The notes beneath the pieces were generated by a model. That model did not search any database. It saw nothing but the letters and a program-made list of their open reading frames with translations, and had not been told where the DNA came from. The position numbers were made by a program, and so were the translations under genes. Shown piece after piece: positions 17,216-25,976 of a stretch of DNA of 64,000 bases. This DNA comes from Parabacteroides sp. PM6-13 (lineage in GTDB: Bacteria; Bacteroidota; Bacteroidia; Bacteroidales; Tannerellaceae): contig NZ_JARXWF010000002.1 of the NCBI RefSeq assembly GCF_029892605.1, positions 310,001-374,000 of the forward strand. Direction: 5' to 3'. Position 1 is the first letter of the stretch. Each line of letters opens with the position of its first letter.

Positions 17216-19117
17216 CTATTCTTTTATGATTTTATGTCGACTCTCTCCGCGAGATGTCTGTACAGAAAGAATATATATGCCCGGTGTTTGTCCGTTCAGG
17301 GATACATATACTTGCGAATCACCATGGCTAATCGCCTCCTGTTTGACTAAGCGACCGGACATATCATAGAGTGAAACACGCTGTGCCACGACGCCTTCAG
17401 GCAGAGAAACCGTAAGTCCTGTTTGCACGCGGGTCGGGAATACCTGAACAGTCTCTTCGAGGCGGATCGCTTCGTTAGCCACCGGCGATTCCTTATAAAT
17501 CGGCAGCGCTTCCGTGGCTTTCGAGTCACCGCGAAGCGGAAGCCAATCATGACCTGCCGGCTTGTAATACATACGAAGCATATCCCCCTCTTCTACCTCT
17601 TCGGTGATGGTCACCTCCGATCCTTTATCATCGTACACCATATAACCGGCCTCCAGGATGCCATTGGGAGAACCTTTCTCCATCTTCATGCCTAAGATCA
17701 TCTGCTTCCGTTCCCGGGCACTGTTTTCCAGAAAGAGAGCAACCTCTCCCGTGAAATCACGCCGTCCATAATCGTATATACAGCTAAAATAAAGGGTAAA
17801 GGGTTCATTTTGTACGACATGATCCACATCTGTGTACAAACCAAAAACGCCTTTGGGTTTATCTATTTCTTTAGGTTCATAATCAAGATAATAGAGTTCG
17901 TTATTGATCTGGGATCCTGCCTGTGCTTTCTGCAGACCTATGATGGCATTCTGATCGTAGTCGTATCCTTTGCCGGAGATCGCGCCTCCGATCCCGCCCG
18001 CCGCAGGATTCAAACTGGACAGGCGATAATAGCCATCGCAATAGCCACCCCAGCCCCAGTTGAGGTGGTAGTAATGATCTGTCTTCGCATATCCGTCGAC
18101 CACAAACTGATGCCCCTCATCAGACGAAGTAATTCCCCCATAGAGAACGGGGCGTTCTTCATCGATCTCCTTTTTAATCATCTCTTCCCACTCTTCCAGG
18201 GTATAGAGATCACGGCAGCGCAACACGGAACCGTTGTCGTAATCGAAGTATTTATTCATTGCCGGGACGATATCATGGGCATAGGCGCCACTGGCTGTCG
18301 ACTTATAATCCATCTCCACGGAGGTGCCACAATGAAACATCAACGTAGCCACCGCCGTTGCCTGCTGGTCGGTCCAGGTCGGCACATTCTCTTGTAAGAC
18401 GTATTCCGGGAGCATATTATCCCAGTTGTATTTCGCACCATAGTTGGCCGATGCCAATCGATTGGTGGTTCTGGTATAATAGCGTATACTGCCTGTTCCT
18501 TTCTCCGGCCAACGGTGATAATGCATCACAATAGCCATCGCCGTTGCCACGCAACCGGTCACGGATACTTTCTCCTTATCGTCCAAAGGACAAAGGTTAT
18601 TGAAAGGCGTCGATTGGTTCCACTTGGCGGTAGACAACTCAAGCCCTGCCTCGATGGTGGTCGCTTTTGTATCATACGACAGACTTTGCCACTCATCCTT
18701 GATTTCAGGTGAAGGGGTGACTCCCTGCTCGATATAATAAAGCATCTCCTGTTTGTAAAAATCCAACCAATAAGCCAGATTCGCAGGCATATCTTCGGTT
18801 TTGAACCTTCCGGAGGTGGCATATCCGAAAATAGGATGCGTCACATCGTCGCCCGACACGATCACAAAGCCACCGTTGGCGTCGATGTTATAAACATAAT
18901 AAAGGGGTGTCTGACCGGAACGCAAACCCTCATTCGCCTCGCCGGTGTAGACGAGCGACAGGACAGGAGCGCTTCGCAACGAAGAAAAAGAGGTCACAAA
19001 CCGGGAGGCTATTTTTTTCGCCGTACTTTCATTAACAGGAGCTGCATACACAAAACCAACCACAGCCAGGAGCGCCAAAGCGACTCCGATTCGAATCAGA
19101 TCTCTTTTTATAGACAT
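17216..19117 (-). CDS. C10-family cysteine protease (streptopain/interpain-like) with type IX sorting domain
   Basis: A 633-residue secreted protease. It has a signal peptide (1-25), a pro-region (about 26-150), a C10 catalytic domain with Cys189 in TGCVATAMA, His336 in GHQFVVDGY and the downstream NWGWGG motif, then a beta-rich region (about 400-540). The C-terminus (about 555-633) fits a type IX secretion sorting domain: VFPTRV..., VSLYDMSGRLVKQE and PGIYILSVQT...KIIKE. Known: interpain A of Prevotella and periodontain of Porphyromonas are relatives that degrade host proteins. Inferred: export through the outer membrane by the type IX system, whose PorE-like part is encoded 5 kb away. It has its own promoter. 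Confidence 0.88.
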   Translation of the reverse strand: MSIKRDLIRIGVALALLAVVGFVYAAPVNESTAKKIASRFVTSFSSLRSAPVLSLVYTGEANEGLRSGQTPLYYVYNIDANGGFVIVSGDDVTHPIFGYATSGRFKTEDMPANLAYWLDFYKQEMLYYIEQGVTPSPEIKDEWQSLSYDTKATTIEAGLELSTAKWNQSTPFNNLCPLDDKEKVSVTGCVATAMAIVMHYHRWPEKGTGSIRYYTRTTNRLASANYGAKYNWDNMLPEYVLQENVPTWTDQQATAVATLMFHCGTSVEMDYKSTASGAYAHDIVPAMNKYFDYDNGSVLRCRDLYTLEEWEEMIKKEIDEERPVLYGGITSSDEGHQFVVDGYAKTDHYYHLNWGWGGYCDGYYRLSSLNPAAGGIGGAISGKGYDYDQNAIIGLQKAQAGSQINNELYYLDYEPKEIDKPKGVFGLYTDVDHVVQNEPFTLYFSCIYDYGRRDFTGEVALFLENSARERKQMILGMKMEKGSPNGILEAGYMVYDDKGSEVTITEEVEEGDMLRMYYKPAGHDWLPLRGDSKATEALPIYKESPVANEAIRLEETVQVFPTRVQTGLTVSLPEGVVAQRVSLYDMSGRLVKQEAISHGDSQVYVSLNGQTPGIYILSVQTSRGESRHKIIKE

Positions 19118-19148
19118 ATTTTGCTATTTACTGTTAGATGTAAATATG

Positions 19149-19179
19149 CAAATATAAATCTATTTACGCACATACCCAA
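19149..19179 (-). promoter_or_regulatory. Promoter of the C10 protease gene
   Basis: On the minus strand the -7 box is TATATTTG (19149-19156), 31 bases upstream of the start codon. TTG (19177-19179) lies 20 bases further upstream as the -33 box. Confidence 0.6.
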
Positions 19180-19191
19180 GTACTTTTGCGC

Positions 19192-19644
19192 TTAGTCGGT
19201 CCGGGAAGGTGACTTCTTCGTCAACGCTTCCGCAAGGATTCTGTCGAATGCGTATCGACCGGGACCGGCAACAAACATAATCGCGTAAACCATCATATAG
19301 GCAAACGCTAATTCCTTCACAGCAAACGGATCGCCCCCATGGACCACAAAGAAAGCAACCCCCATGGTGAAGATCATCGGGATAACCGCCAAGCGATAGA
19401 ATACGCCAAAGATAAACGCCAGCGAACAGGCCACCTCACCAAAGATCGCCAGCCCCAAAGAGACCGAGCTACCTACGCCCAGCGGATCAGGAAACACCTG
19501 GGAGAGCTCCGCGAAACTCATCCATTTCTGAATGCCATGCACCAATAACAACCCACCAAACAAAAGGCGAAACGCCAATAAAAACAAAGAATATCCCTTG
19601 TTATCCGGTTTCAACGGAAATAAAAAATGCACAATCGTTTTCAT
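19192..19644 (-). CDS. DoxX-family membrane protein
   Basis: A 150-residue inner-membrane protein with four predicted transmembrane helices and the DoxX pattern: FLLAFRLLFGGLLLVHGIQKW near the start, GLAIFGEVACSLAFIFGVFYRLAVIPM in the middle and a final AYMMVYAIMFVAGPGRYAFDRIL. DoxX-type proteins are associated with redox or quinone-linked functions, but the activity is unclear for most. Three in-frame ATGs (19653, 19647, 19644) are possible; the last gives the family-like MKTIVHFL start. It is followed by the C10 protease on the same strand, which has its own promoter. Confidence 0.87.
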   Translation of the reverse strand: MKTIVHFLFPLKPDNKGYSLFLLAFRLLFGGLLLVHGIQKWMSFAELSQVFPDPLGVGSSVSLGLAIFGEVACSLAFIFGVFYRLAVIPMIFTMGVAFFVVHGGDPFAVKELAFAYMMVYAIMFVAGPGRYAFDRILAEALTKKSPSRTD

Positions 19645-19819
19645 CATTATCAATTATTTTACTTGTTCATACTAAGAAGCTCCAATAAAATTCAAAACAG
19701 CTTCTAAACACTCTATCAAAAGAACAGGAAAACAAAGCAAATGGTTGCTAAGGCGTCTATTCTCTATTGAAGGCAGACCGGAATATATAGATAAACCTGC
19801 ACAGGAGTGTAAAAAATAT

Positions 19820-19845
19820 AGACAGGATTGTCTAATTTGTGGACA
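19820..19845. promoter_or_regulatory. Candidate upstream activator site for the sigma-54 promoter
   Basis: Three alternating half-sites, GACA (19821-19824), TGTC (19829-19832) and GACA (19842-19845), form two nested inverted repeats; the tighter is AGACA-GGAT-TGTCT at 19820-19833. They lie about 57-83 bases upstream of the -24 element at 19901, a distance used by NtrC-type activators. The rest of 19645-19939, between the divergent DoxX and permease genes, shows nothing else clear. Confidence 0.4.
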
Positions 19846-19900
19846 TTCCTTATCGGGAGGAATTCAACTCATACCGTTGTTATACAATAGGTTAATCCGA

Positions 19901-19917
19901 TTGGCATAGTCTTTGCT
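19901..19917 (+). promoter_or_regulatory. Sigma-54-type (-24/-12) promoter of the permease gene
   Basis: TTGGCATAGTCTTTGCT has the invariant GG and GC separated by exactly ten bases and matches TTGGCA-N7-TTGC well. It ends 22 bases before the ATG at 19940. No equally good TAnnTTTG promoter is visible here; the downstream half overlaps a CTTTG that could be mistaken for one. Confidence 0.6.
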
Positions 19918-19939
19918 TTTGTATATAAAAATAAAGATC

Positions 19940-22276
19940 ATGGCTATTTTCAGATTTAATTCTTTTTTGCGCTTCTTAGGACAGCACAAAGTGTATACAG
20001 CGATTGAAATATTTGGATTATCCGTTTCGTTGATGTTTGTCATCCTCATCCTCACTTACACCCGGCAGGAGTTGACCACCGACCGGTTTCACGCGGATGC
20101 GGAGCGTATCTATATGCTCGGCGACGAACAGCATAATATGTCTGCTTATGGGATTGCCGGACGACTAAAGGAACGTTATCCCGAAATTGAGGATTACTGT
20201 TATGTAACAAGTGCGATCCTGTTTGCCGGACAGGATGAAATCCCGGTGCTGACAGAAGGTAAGAAATGGAATAGTTCGGTTTCCTTTGTGAACGACAATT
20301 TCTTCCGCTTCTTTTCGTTTCCGCTTGTTATAGGGAATAAGGATTATGTAATGGCCAACCAAAACGAGGCGGTGCTATCCGAATCGTATGCGCGCAAAGT
20401 ATTCGGCAACGAAGACCCTGTCGGGAAGACCCTGGTGATGAATGATTCCATCTCGTTTGTGGTCAATGGAGTAATGAAGGATATCCGCCACTCGGTCATA
20501 AAATACAACGATATACTGCTCCGCACAGAGAATCTTCGCCGCTTCCGTTCGGACATGGACGGCAACATATACAACAATGCCCTGGCCACCAATGCTTTCA
20601 TAAAAGAGCGGGAAGGAGCATCGCTTGCTTCCAAAGCGGAAGATATGCGCGACTACCTCAAGACTGTTTATTGGTTTTTTGAACGGGAAATAGCAAAGAC
20701 CGTAGAGTTTATTCCCATTACGGAGGCCTATTATGCGCCGAACTTTGGGTATATGTATAATAAGGGCGACAAGCAACTGGTTATGATCCTGTTGGCAGTT
20801 GGTTTGCTGATACTGATCTTTGCGGTGATCAACTATATCAACCTGACAGTCGCCCAAACCGGCTTCCGAGCCAAGGAGATGGCCACCCGCAGCCTATTGG
20901 GTTCTTCCCGCATGAGCTTGTTCTCCCGGCTGATTGGTGAATCCGTCATCCTTACTTTTATTTCCTTCCTGATAGGACTGTTCCTGGCATTTGTCGCACG
21001 TCCCTATGGCGAGCGAATATTGGATGCGACGATCGATCTCTATGCGATATTAACACCGATGAACCTATTATTGGCTCTTGTTGCTATCATCCTGATCGGT
21101 TTTATCACCGGACTTCTCCCGGCACTGCTGATCTCCCGGACAAAAGCGGTCGATGTGGTGAAAGGAGGATTCCGTAAGAAGACAAAAATGGTATTCAGCC
21201 GCTTCTTCATCACCTTCCAGAATGCGATCACGATTGCCCTGATGGCGGCTGCCCTGGTGATGATCTCACAGGTGAACCATCTTATGAAGGCGCCTTTGGG
21301 ATATAACACGGAGAATATTATCGATATCTCAGCGGAGACCCTGGGTTCCAAAGATAAAGTAATGACACTGGCGAATGAATTTCGCCGGCTGAGCGCGGTC
21401 TCTTTAGTATCGACATCTGCCGGCACGCCGTTTAACGGAGGAAATAATAACACGATTGAATTCGAGGATCGTTCGATTGGTTTTCAGACATTGATAGTCG
21501 ATTCCGCCTTTATGGAGATGCTGGGGATCGAGATCATCCGGGAAAACCATGTGGCTTCCAATAACGCCTTTTACCTGAATGAATACGCGCTGAAGGAACA
21601 AAACCTGCCTATAGATGCGGAAACATTCACCTTCTACCAGCCGGATGTGCCGATTGCCGGTGTGATAAAAGATTTCAACCTGCGGAATATTCTCTGGGAA
21701 AAGCAACCGATCAATCTGCAAATAAGGAATACAGAAGAGTTCCATCCGTGGAATATCTTAGTGCAGGTACAGGGTGATCCCTTTATCGGCTGGCAACAGG
21801 TGAAAGATAAATACGAAGAGATTGTCGGCGTCGAGTTTAACGGTAAGTTCATCGACCAGCAGGTGGCTGATTCTTTTACCGTGCAGAAAAGGATTTCAGA
21901 GATTGTCGGTATATTCGCCGTTATCGCTATTCTGCTTTCTCTGTTGGGCTTATTGGCTATGTCGACCTATTTCATCCAGCAGCGCTCGCGTGAGATCGGG
22001 GTCCGGAAAGTGTTCGGATCAAACAATGCACAGATCCTGAAACGGTTGGTTGGCACCTTCCTCAACTATGTATTTATCGCCTTTGTGGTGGCAACGCCCA
22101 TCATCTGGTATCTGATGCGCAACTGGCTGTCGGGCTATTCCTACCGGATCCATCTGAGCCCTATGTTCTTTATTCTCGCGGGATTGGGATGTTTTGTCAT
22201 CTCTTTTGTCACGGTATTCTTTCAAAGTTACATGGCGGCAAACGCAAATCCTGTCGATAGCATTAAAACGGAATAA
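19940..22276 (+). CDS. MacB/FtsX-type ABC transporter permease (duplicated FtsX layout)
   Basis: A 778-residue inner-membrane protein with the two-halved layout of large Bacteroidota MacB-type permeases. A first transmembrane helix (about 20-42) and a periplasmic MacB_PCD-like domain (about 45-270) are followed by three helices (about 275-410), a second leading helix (about 425-445), another periplasmic domain, and three final helices with RSREIGVRKVFGSNNAQILKRL (about 685-705). No ATPase domain is fused, so it must use a separate ATPase, probably the one encoded at 25.2 kb. The frame is open from 19913, but ATG 19940 gives the family-like start. It lies behind a sigma-54-like promoter. Confidence 0.88.
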   Translation: MAIFRFNSFLRFLGQHKVYTAIEIFGLSVSLMFVILILTYTRQELTTDRFHADAERIYMLGDEQHNMSAYGIAGRLKERYPEIEDYCYVTSAILFAGQDEIPVLTEGKKWNSSVSFVNDNFFRFFSFPLVIGNKDYVMANQNEAVLSESYARKVFGNEDPVGKTLVMNDSISFVVNGVMKDIRHSVIKYNDILLRTENLRRFRSDMDGNIYNNALATNAFIKEREGASLASKAEDMRDYLKTVYWFFEREIAKTVEFIPITEAYYAPNFGYMYNKGDKQLVMILLAVGLLILIFAVINYINLTVAQTGFRAKEMATRSLLGSSRMSLFSRLIGESVILTFISFLIGLFLAFVARPYGERILDATIDLYAILTPMNLLLALVAIILIGFITGLLPALLISRTKAVDVVKGGFRKKTKMVFSRFFITFQNAITIALMAAALVMISQVNHLMKAPLGYNTENIIDISAETLGSKDKVMTLANEFRRLSAVSLVSTSAGTPFNGGNNNTIEFEDRSIGFQTLIVDSAFMEMLGIEIIRENHVASNNAFYLNEYALKEQNLPIDAETFTFYQPDVPIAGVIKDFNLRNILWEKQPINLQIRNTEEFHPWNILVQVQGDPFIGWQQVKDKYEEIVGVEFNGKFIDQQVADSFTVQKRISEIVGIFAVIAILLSLLGLLAMSTYFIQQRSREIGVRKVFGSNNAQILKRLVGTFLNYVFIAFVVATPIIWYLMRNWLSGYSYRIHLSPMFFILAGLGCFVISFVTVFFQSYMAANANPVDSIKTE

Positions 22277-22329
22277 GCTACCAAAATCCGACCACTTCGA
22301 GGCCGGGGGGAGGATGCCTGATCTCTTGG

Positions 22330-22358
22330 CCCCATGTTCCGCTATGCTTCACATGGGG
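22330..22358. repeat. Intergenic hairpin between the permease and tolC genes
   Basis: CCCCATGT (22330-22337) pairs with ACATGGGG (22351-22358) in the 234-base gap 22277-22510. The surrounding sequence resembles the palindromic intergenic repeats elsewhere in the window. The rest of the gap holds no gene; a GG-N10-GC match near 22479-22492 is too weak to call a second sigma-54 promoter. Confidence 0.4.
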
Positions 22359-22510
22359 TTTATCAACGTCATGCGTCTTCGACGCGTTCATCGATTAAAA
22401 CCTCCCTTTCGTCTATTGTTTCAACCTCGCTGCCGAGATTGCTTGCCGGCGTATCCCGTTCATCTTAATTTTGCTTTCGGTTTTTAGTTCGCTATTAATA
22501 AGGCAAAAAG

Positions 22511-23824
22511 ATGAAACAGGTTATGATTGTATTGGGCATACTTTTACTTGCCCCACTCGGGGCAAGTGCCCAATCGGAAGGAAGATTATGGAGCTTACAG
22601 GATTGTTTGGATTATGCGCTTGAGTATAACATTCAGATCCAAAAGACGAAGATCGCTCAGTTGTCGGGCACAGAGGATACCCAGCAGGCCAGGGCGCGTT
22701 TGTTCCCCTCGCTATCCGCTTCGGTAAGCCAGGGGTTCACCAACTACCCTTCCAGTGATGTGCAGACAAACAACAGCTACAGCGGTAGCTACAATGTAAG
22801 TGCCAATTGGACATTGTTTGACGGGGGGAAACGTACCAACACGATCAAACAACAGGAGATACAGGATGAAATGAATGTGTTGGCGATTGAACAAAGTGAA
22901 GATGACATCCGTATCTCTATTGTCCAGACCTATCTGCAGGTGATGTATGCCATGGAATCGGTACGTGTCAATGAGAACACCGTGGAGGTGTCGAAGGCAC
23001 AACGCGACAGAGCCGAAGAACTGTTGCGGGCAGGTTCCATCTCACCGGTCGACTTCGCCCAGATGGAGAGCCAGTTCAGTACGGATAAGTACCAATTGGT
23101 GGTCTCTCAAAACAACCTGGAAAACTATAAGATGCAACTCAAACAATTGCTCGAACTGGAAATCTTGGAGGATATGCAATTGGTTGAAGTGACTCTTTCC
23201 GATAACGATGTATTAAAGATATTGCCTGATAAAGAGAGTGTCTACAGCACTTCTTTGGCAGTGATGCCGGAGGTCAGGAATAGTGTGTTGGCAATAAATC
23301 AGTCAGAACTTGAAATTAAAAAAGCGAAAGGTGGCTACTGGCCTACTATCTCCCTGAACGCAGGTGTGGGTACCGGCCACCTTTCGGGTTCTGACGCCTC
23401 TTTTGGTAATCAGGTATGGAACCGCCTGAATGAAAACATCGGTCTATCTATCAATATTCCCATCTACAGCAACCGGGAGAATAAAACAGCCGTCAACAAG
23501 GCGCGCTATTCCCTGAACACCAGTCAACTGGAGCTATTAAACACCCAGAAAGCCTTATTGCGCGAAGTGGAGGGTGTCTACCTCGATGCCACCTCGGCTC
23601 AAAGCCAGTATGTTTCGGCGGCCGAACGGCTCAACTATGTGAAAGAGAGCTACAACCTGACCGAGCAGCAATTCTTCCTCGGCATGAAGAATACGGTAGA
23701 GATGCTGACGGAAAAAAATAATCTACTCGCGGCACAACAGGAACTCCTGCAGACGAAGTATATGGCTGTTATGAGCATTCAGCTGTTGAATATCTACCAA
23801 AAACAACCCATCGATATAAATTAA
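22511..23824 (+). CDS. TolC-family outer membrane efflux protein
   Basis: Forms the trimeric outer-membrane channel of a tripartite exporter. The 437-residue product has a signal peptide cleaved after SA with Gln at the new N-terminus, then two outer-membrane efflux repeats (about 25-210 and 230-430) rich in long helical coiled-coil segments. The opening LQDCLDYALEYNIQIQ and later LTEQQFFLGMKNTVEMLTEKNNLLAAQQELLQ are typical TolC helices. It is followed after 14 bases by the membrane-fusion gene, so the two belong to one operon with the MacB-like parts. Confidence 0.93.
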   Translation: MKQVMIVLGILLLAPLGASAQSEGRLWSLQDCLDYALEYNIQIQKTKIAQLSGTEDTQQARARLFPSLSASVSQGFTNYPSSDVQTNNSYSGSYNVSANWTLFDGGKRTNTIKQQEIQDEMNVLAIEQSEDDIRISIVQTYLQVMYAMESVRVNENTVEVSKAQRDRAEELLRAGSISPVDFAQMESQFSTDKYQLVVSQNNLENYKMQLKQLLELEILEDMQLVEVTLSDNDVLKILPDKESVYSTSLAVMPEVRNSVLAINQSELEIKKAKGGYWPTISLNAGVGTGHLSGSDASFGNQVWNRLNENIGLSINIPIYSNRENKTAVNKARYSLNTSQLELLNTQKALLREVEGVYLDATSAQSQYVSAAERLNYVKESYNLTEQQFFLGMKNTVEMLTEKNNLLAAQQELLQTKYMAVMSIQLLNIYQKQPIDIN

Positions 23825-23838
23825 TACAACATAAGATC

Positions 23839-25026
23839 ATGAAGAAGAATAAAAAAACAATACTCGTAGGTGTGATAGTGATTGCGCTGGTCGTTTGCTC
23901 TGTCCCTCTGATAAAGGGGAAATCCACAGGTAAGGCAATGCAATTGGAGACAGCAAAAGCCAGTCGCATCTCTATCACTAATTCGGTCACGGCAACCGGC
24001 ACCGTGGAACCGGTGGTGAAGGTAGAGGTAGGAACACAGGTGTCGGGTATCATCGATTACATCTACGTCGACTACAACAGCGTAGTGAAAAAAGGGGAAC
24101 TCCTGGCCGAAATGGATAAGGTGAACCTGCAGGCCGAAATGGTCTCAAAAGAGGCGGAGCTTGCCAGCAGCAAGACCGAGTATGAATACCAGGAAAAGAA
24201 TTTTGCCCGTTCCAAGGTGCTTTATGACAAACAGTTGATCAGCGACACGGAGTATGAAACGGCTACCTACAATTACGAAAAGGCAAAAAGCAGCTACGAA
24301 CGCACCCAATCGGAAATGACTAAAGTACGCCGTAACCTCTCCTATGCCCGCATTACCAGCCCGATCGACGGCGTGGTGATCAACCGCGCGGTGGAAGAGG
24401 GACAAACGGTAGCGGCCGGATTTAGCACACCTACCCTGTTTACGATCGCCAACGACCTGACCCAGATGCGGGTGATCGCCGACGTAGACGAGGCGGATAT
24501 AGGCCAGGTGGCCGAAGGACAGAACGTACGCTTCGAGGTAGATGCCTATCCGGAGGATGTGTTCGAAGGAAAAGTGACCCAGGTCAGACTGGAGGCGACG
24601 ACTACCTCCAATGTGGTCACCTACGAAGTGGTGATTAGCGCTTACAATCCCGACCTGAAACTGAAACCAGGCTTGACAGCGAATGTGACGATATATACGA
24701 TGGAACGGGAAAATGTATTGACGATCCCGAGCAAAGCGCTCCGGTTTATCCCCGACGAAGAGCAACTGGAAAAGATGAAAATAAGTGTGGCTGATCTCTC
24801 GTTGGAGCCTGCCGTCGGGAAAAAGGTGGTATGGCAGCTGCAGGGAAATACCCTGGTGCCTAAGATGGTCACCATAGGAGCCAACGGGGGAAACAAGGCT
24901 GAGGTCATAGAAGGACTTTCGGATGGTGATGAAGTGGTAGCCGGATTGATCTCCAACGGAGAGATGGCGGCAGCCGATGCGGTTGAACGAAGTCCTTTTA
25001 TGCCAGGCCCTCCGGGGAGGAGATAG
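23839..25026 (+). CDS. MacA/HlyD-type periplasmic adaptor
   Basis: Links the inner-membrane ABC transporter to TolC. The 395-residue protein has one N-terminal transmembrane anchor (about 7-26), split lipoyl/barrel-sandwich halves (GTVEPVVKVEVGTQVSGIIDYIYVDYNS... near 55 and ITSPIDGVVINRAVEEGQTV near 175), a coiled-coil hairpin between them (about 95-160), a beta-barrel and a membrane-proximal domain. The GTQVSGII and SPIDGVV motifs are the family signature. Encoded between tolC and the ABC ATPase, which argues for a MacAB-TolC-type system. A 39-bp inverted-repeat arm begins at the base after its stop codon. Confidence 0.93.
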   Translation: MKKNKKTILVGVIVIALVVCSVPLIKGKSTGKAMQLETAKASRISITNSVTATGTVEPVVKVEVGTQVSGIIDYIYVDYNSVVKKGELLAEMDKVNLQAEMVSKEAELASSKTEYEYQEKNFARSKVLYDKQLISDTEYETATYNYEKAKSSYERTQSEMTKVRRNLSYARITSPIDGVVINRAVEEGQTVAAGFSTPTLFTIANDLTQMRVIADVDEADIGQVAEGQNVRFEVDAYPEDVFEGKVTQVRLEATTTSNVVTYEVVISAYNPDLKLKPGLTANVTIYTMERENVLTIPSKALRFIPDEEQLEKMKISVADLSLEPAVGKKVVWQLQGNTLVPKMVTIGANGGNKAEVIEGLSDGDEVVAGLISNGEMAAADAVERSPFMPGPPGRR

Positions 25027-25178
25027 CACCTCTCCCCCAACCCCTCTCCACAAGAGAGGGGTGTGATCGGTAATCTTTAGATCTGTTAGAGGAAGAAAGA
25101 AAAGAAAAAAGAAAGAAAAGAATCTATGCCCCTTCCGAACACACCCCTCTCTTGTGGAGAGGGGTCGGGGGAGAGGTG
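25027..25178. repeat. Inverted repeat inside the exporter operon
   Basis: A 39-bp arm at 25027-25065 is repeated in inverse at 25140-25178 with one mismatch. Each arm is itself a hairpin (ACCCCTCTC, a CACAA loop, GAGAGGGGT). The 74 bases between arms are rich in GAAAG-type purines. It lies wholly between the MacA-like stop and the ATPase start, so it would be part of the polycistronic RNA, where it could act as a processing, stabilising or attenuating structure. Confidence 0.8.
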
Positions 25179-25192
25179 ATAAATGTAGAATT

Positions 25193-25936
25193 ATGAAAGA
25201 GATAATACGCCTTGAACATATAAAACGGGATTTCCAGGTAGGAGAAGAGACGGTGCACGCCTTGCGCGGCGTATCGTTCACGATCCATGAAGGGGAATTC
25301 GTGACGATCATGGGGACCTCCGGCTCGGGTAAGAGTACGCTCCTGAATACCTTAGGCTGCCTGGACACGCCAACGGCAGGAGAGTATTTCCTGGATGGCA
25401 TCTCGGTGCGTACGATGGGTAAGAACGAACGGGCTACCTTGCGCAACCGGAAGATCGGGTTTGTCTTCCAGAGCTACAACCTATTGGCCAAGACAACTGC
25501 CGTGGAGAATGTAGAACTACCATTGATGTACAATCCCTCTTTCAACGCCGCAGCGCGTAAGGAGAAAGCGATTGAATCGCTCAAAGCCGTAGGACTGGGC
25601 GATCGGTTGCAGCACAAAAGCAATCAGATGTCGGGCGGACAGATGCAACGCGTAGCCATTGCCCGCGCTTTAGTGAACGACCCGGCAGTGATCCTGGCCG
25701 ACGAAGCGACCGGAAACCTGGATACACGCACCAGCTACGAGATCCTGGTGCTTTTCCAGCGCCTTCATGCCGAAGGGAGAACCATCATCTTCGTGACCCA
25801 TAATCCGGAAATAGCTCATTACAGCAGCCGCAATATCCTGTTAAAAGACGGACGCATTGTCAGCGACACCTACAACGACAACATACAATCGGCAGCAAAG
25901 GAATTAGCGAAACTTCCGGTTGAAGTTGATAATTGA
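25193..25936 (+). CDS. MacB-type ABC transporter ATP-binding protein
   Basis: A 247-residue ATPase of the LolD/MacB class. Walker A is GTSGSGKST (near 40), the Q-loop is in FVFQSYNLL, the signature is [15 protein letters not shown] (near 145) and Walker B is [12 protein letters not shown] (near 165), followed by the H-loop VTHNPEIA. The frame is open from 25154, but ATG 25193 removes an unlikely Arg/Gly-rich extension that comes from the inverted repeat. In E. coli MacB the ATPase and permease are fused; here they are separate genes (the permease begins about 40 bases later), the usual arrangement in Bacteroidota. Confidence 0.95.
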   Translation: MKEIIRLEHIKRDFQVGEETVHALRGVSFTIHEGEFVTIMGTSGSGKSTLLNTLGCLDTPTAGEYFLDGISVRTMGKNERATLRNRKIGFVFQSYNLLAKTTAVENVELPLMYNPSFNAAARKEKAIESLKAVGLGDRLQHKSNQMSGGQMQRVAIARALVNDPAVILADEATGNLDTRTSYEILVLFQRLHAEGRTIIFVTHNPEIAHYSSRNILLKDGRIVSDTYNDNIQSAAKELAKLPVEVDN

Positions 25937-25976
25937 TAGGTGGCAATTAATAATTAACAATTAATAATTGATAAAC

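Noticed and set aside
14068-18712. Long plus-strand frames opposite the TPR, M56 and C10 genes (for example near 15395-16030 and 17810-18397)
   Set aside because: They are antisense shadows of well-supported genes and have no family match.
22477-22493. Second sigma-54 promoter before tolC
   Set aside because: GG and GC are ten bases apart, but the flanking bases (CGGT, TTCGC) fit the consensus poorly.
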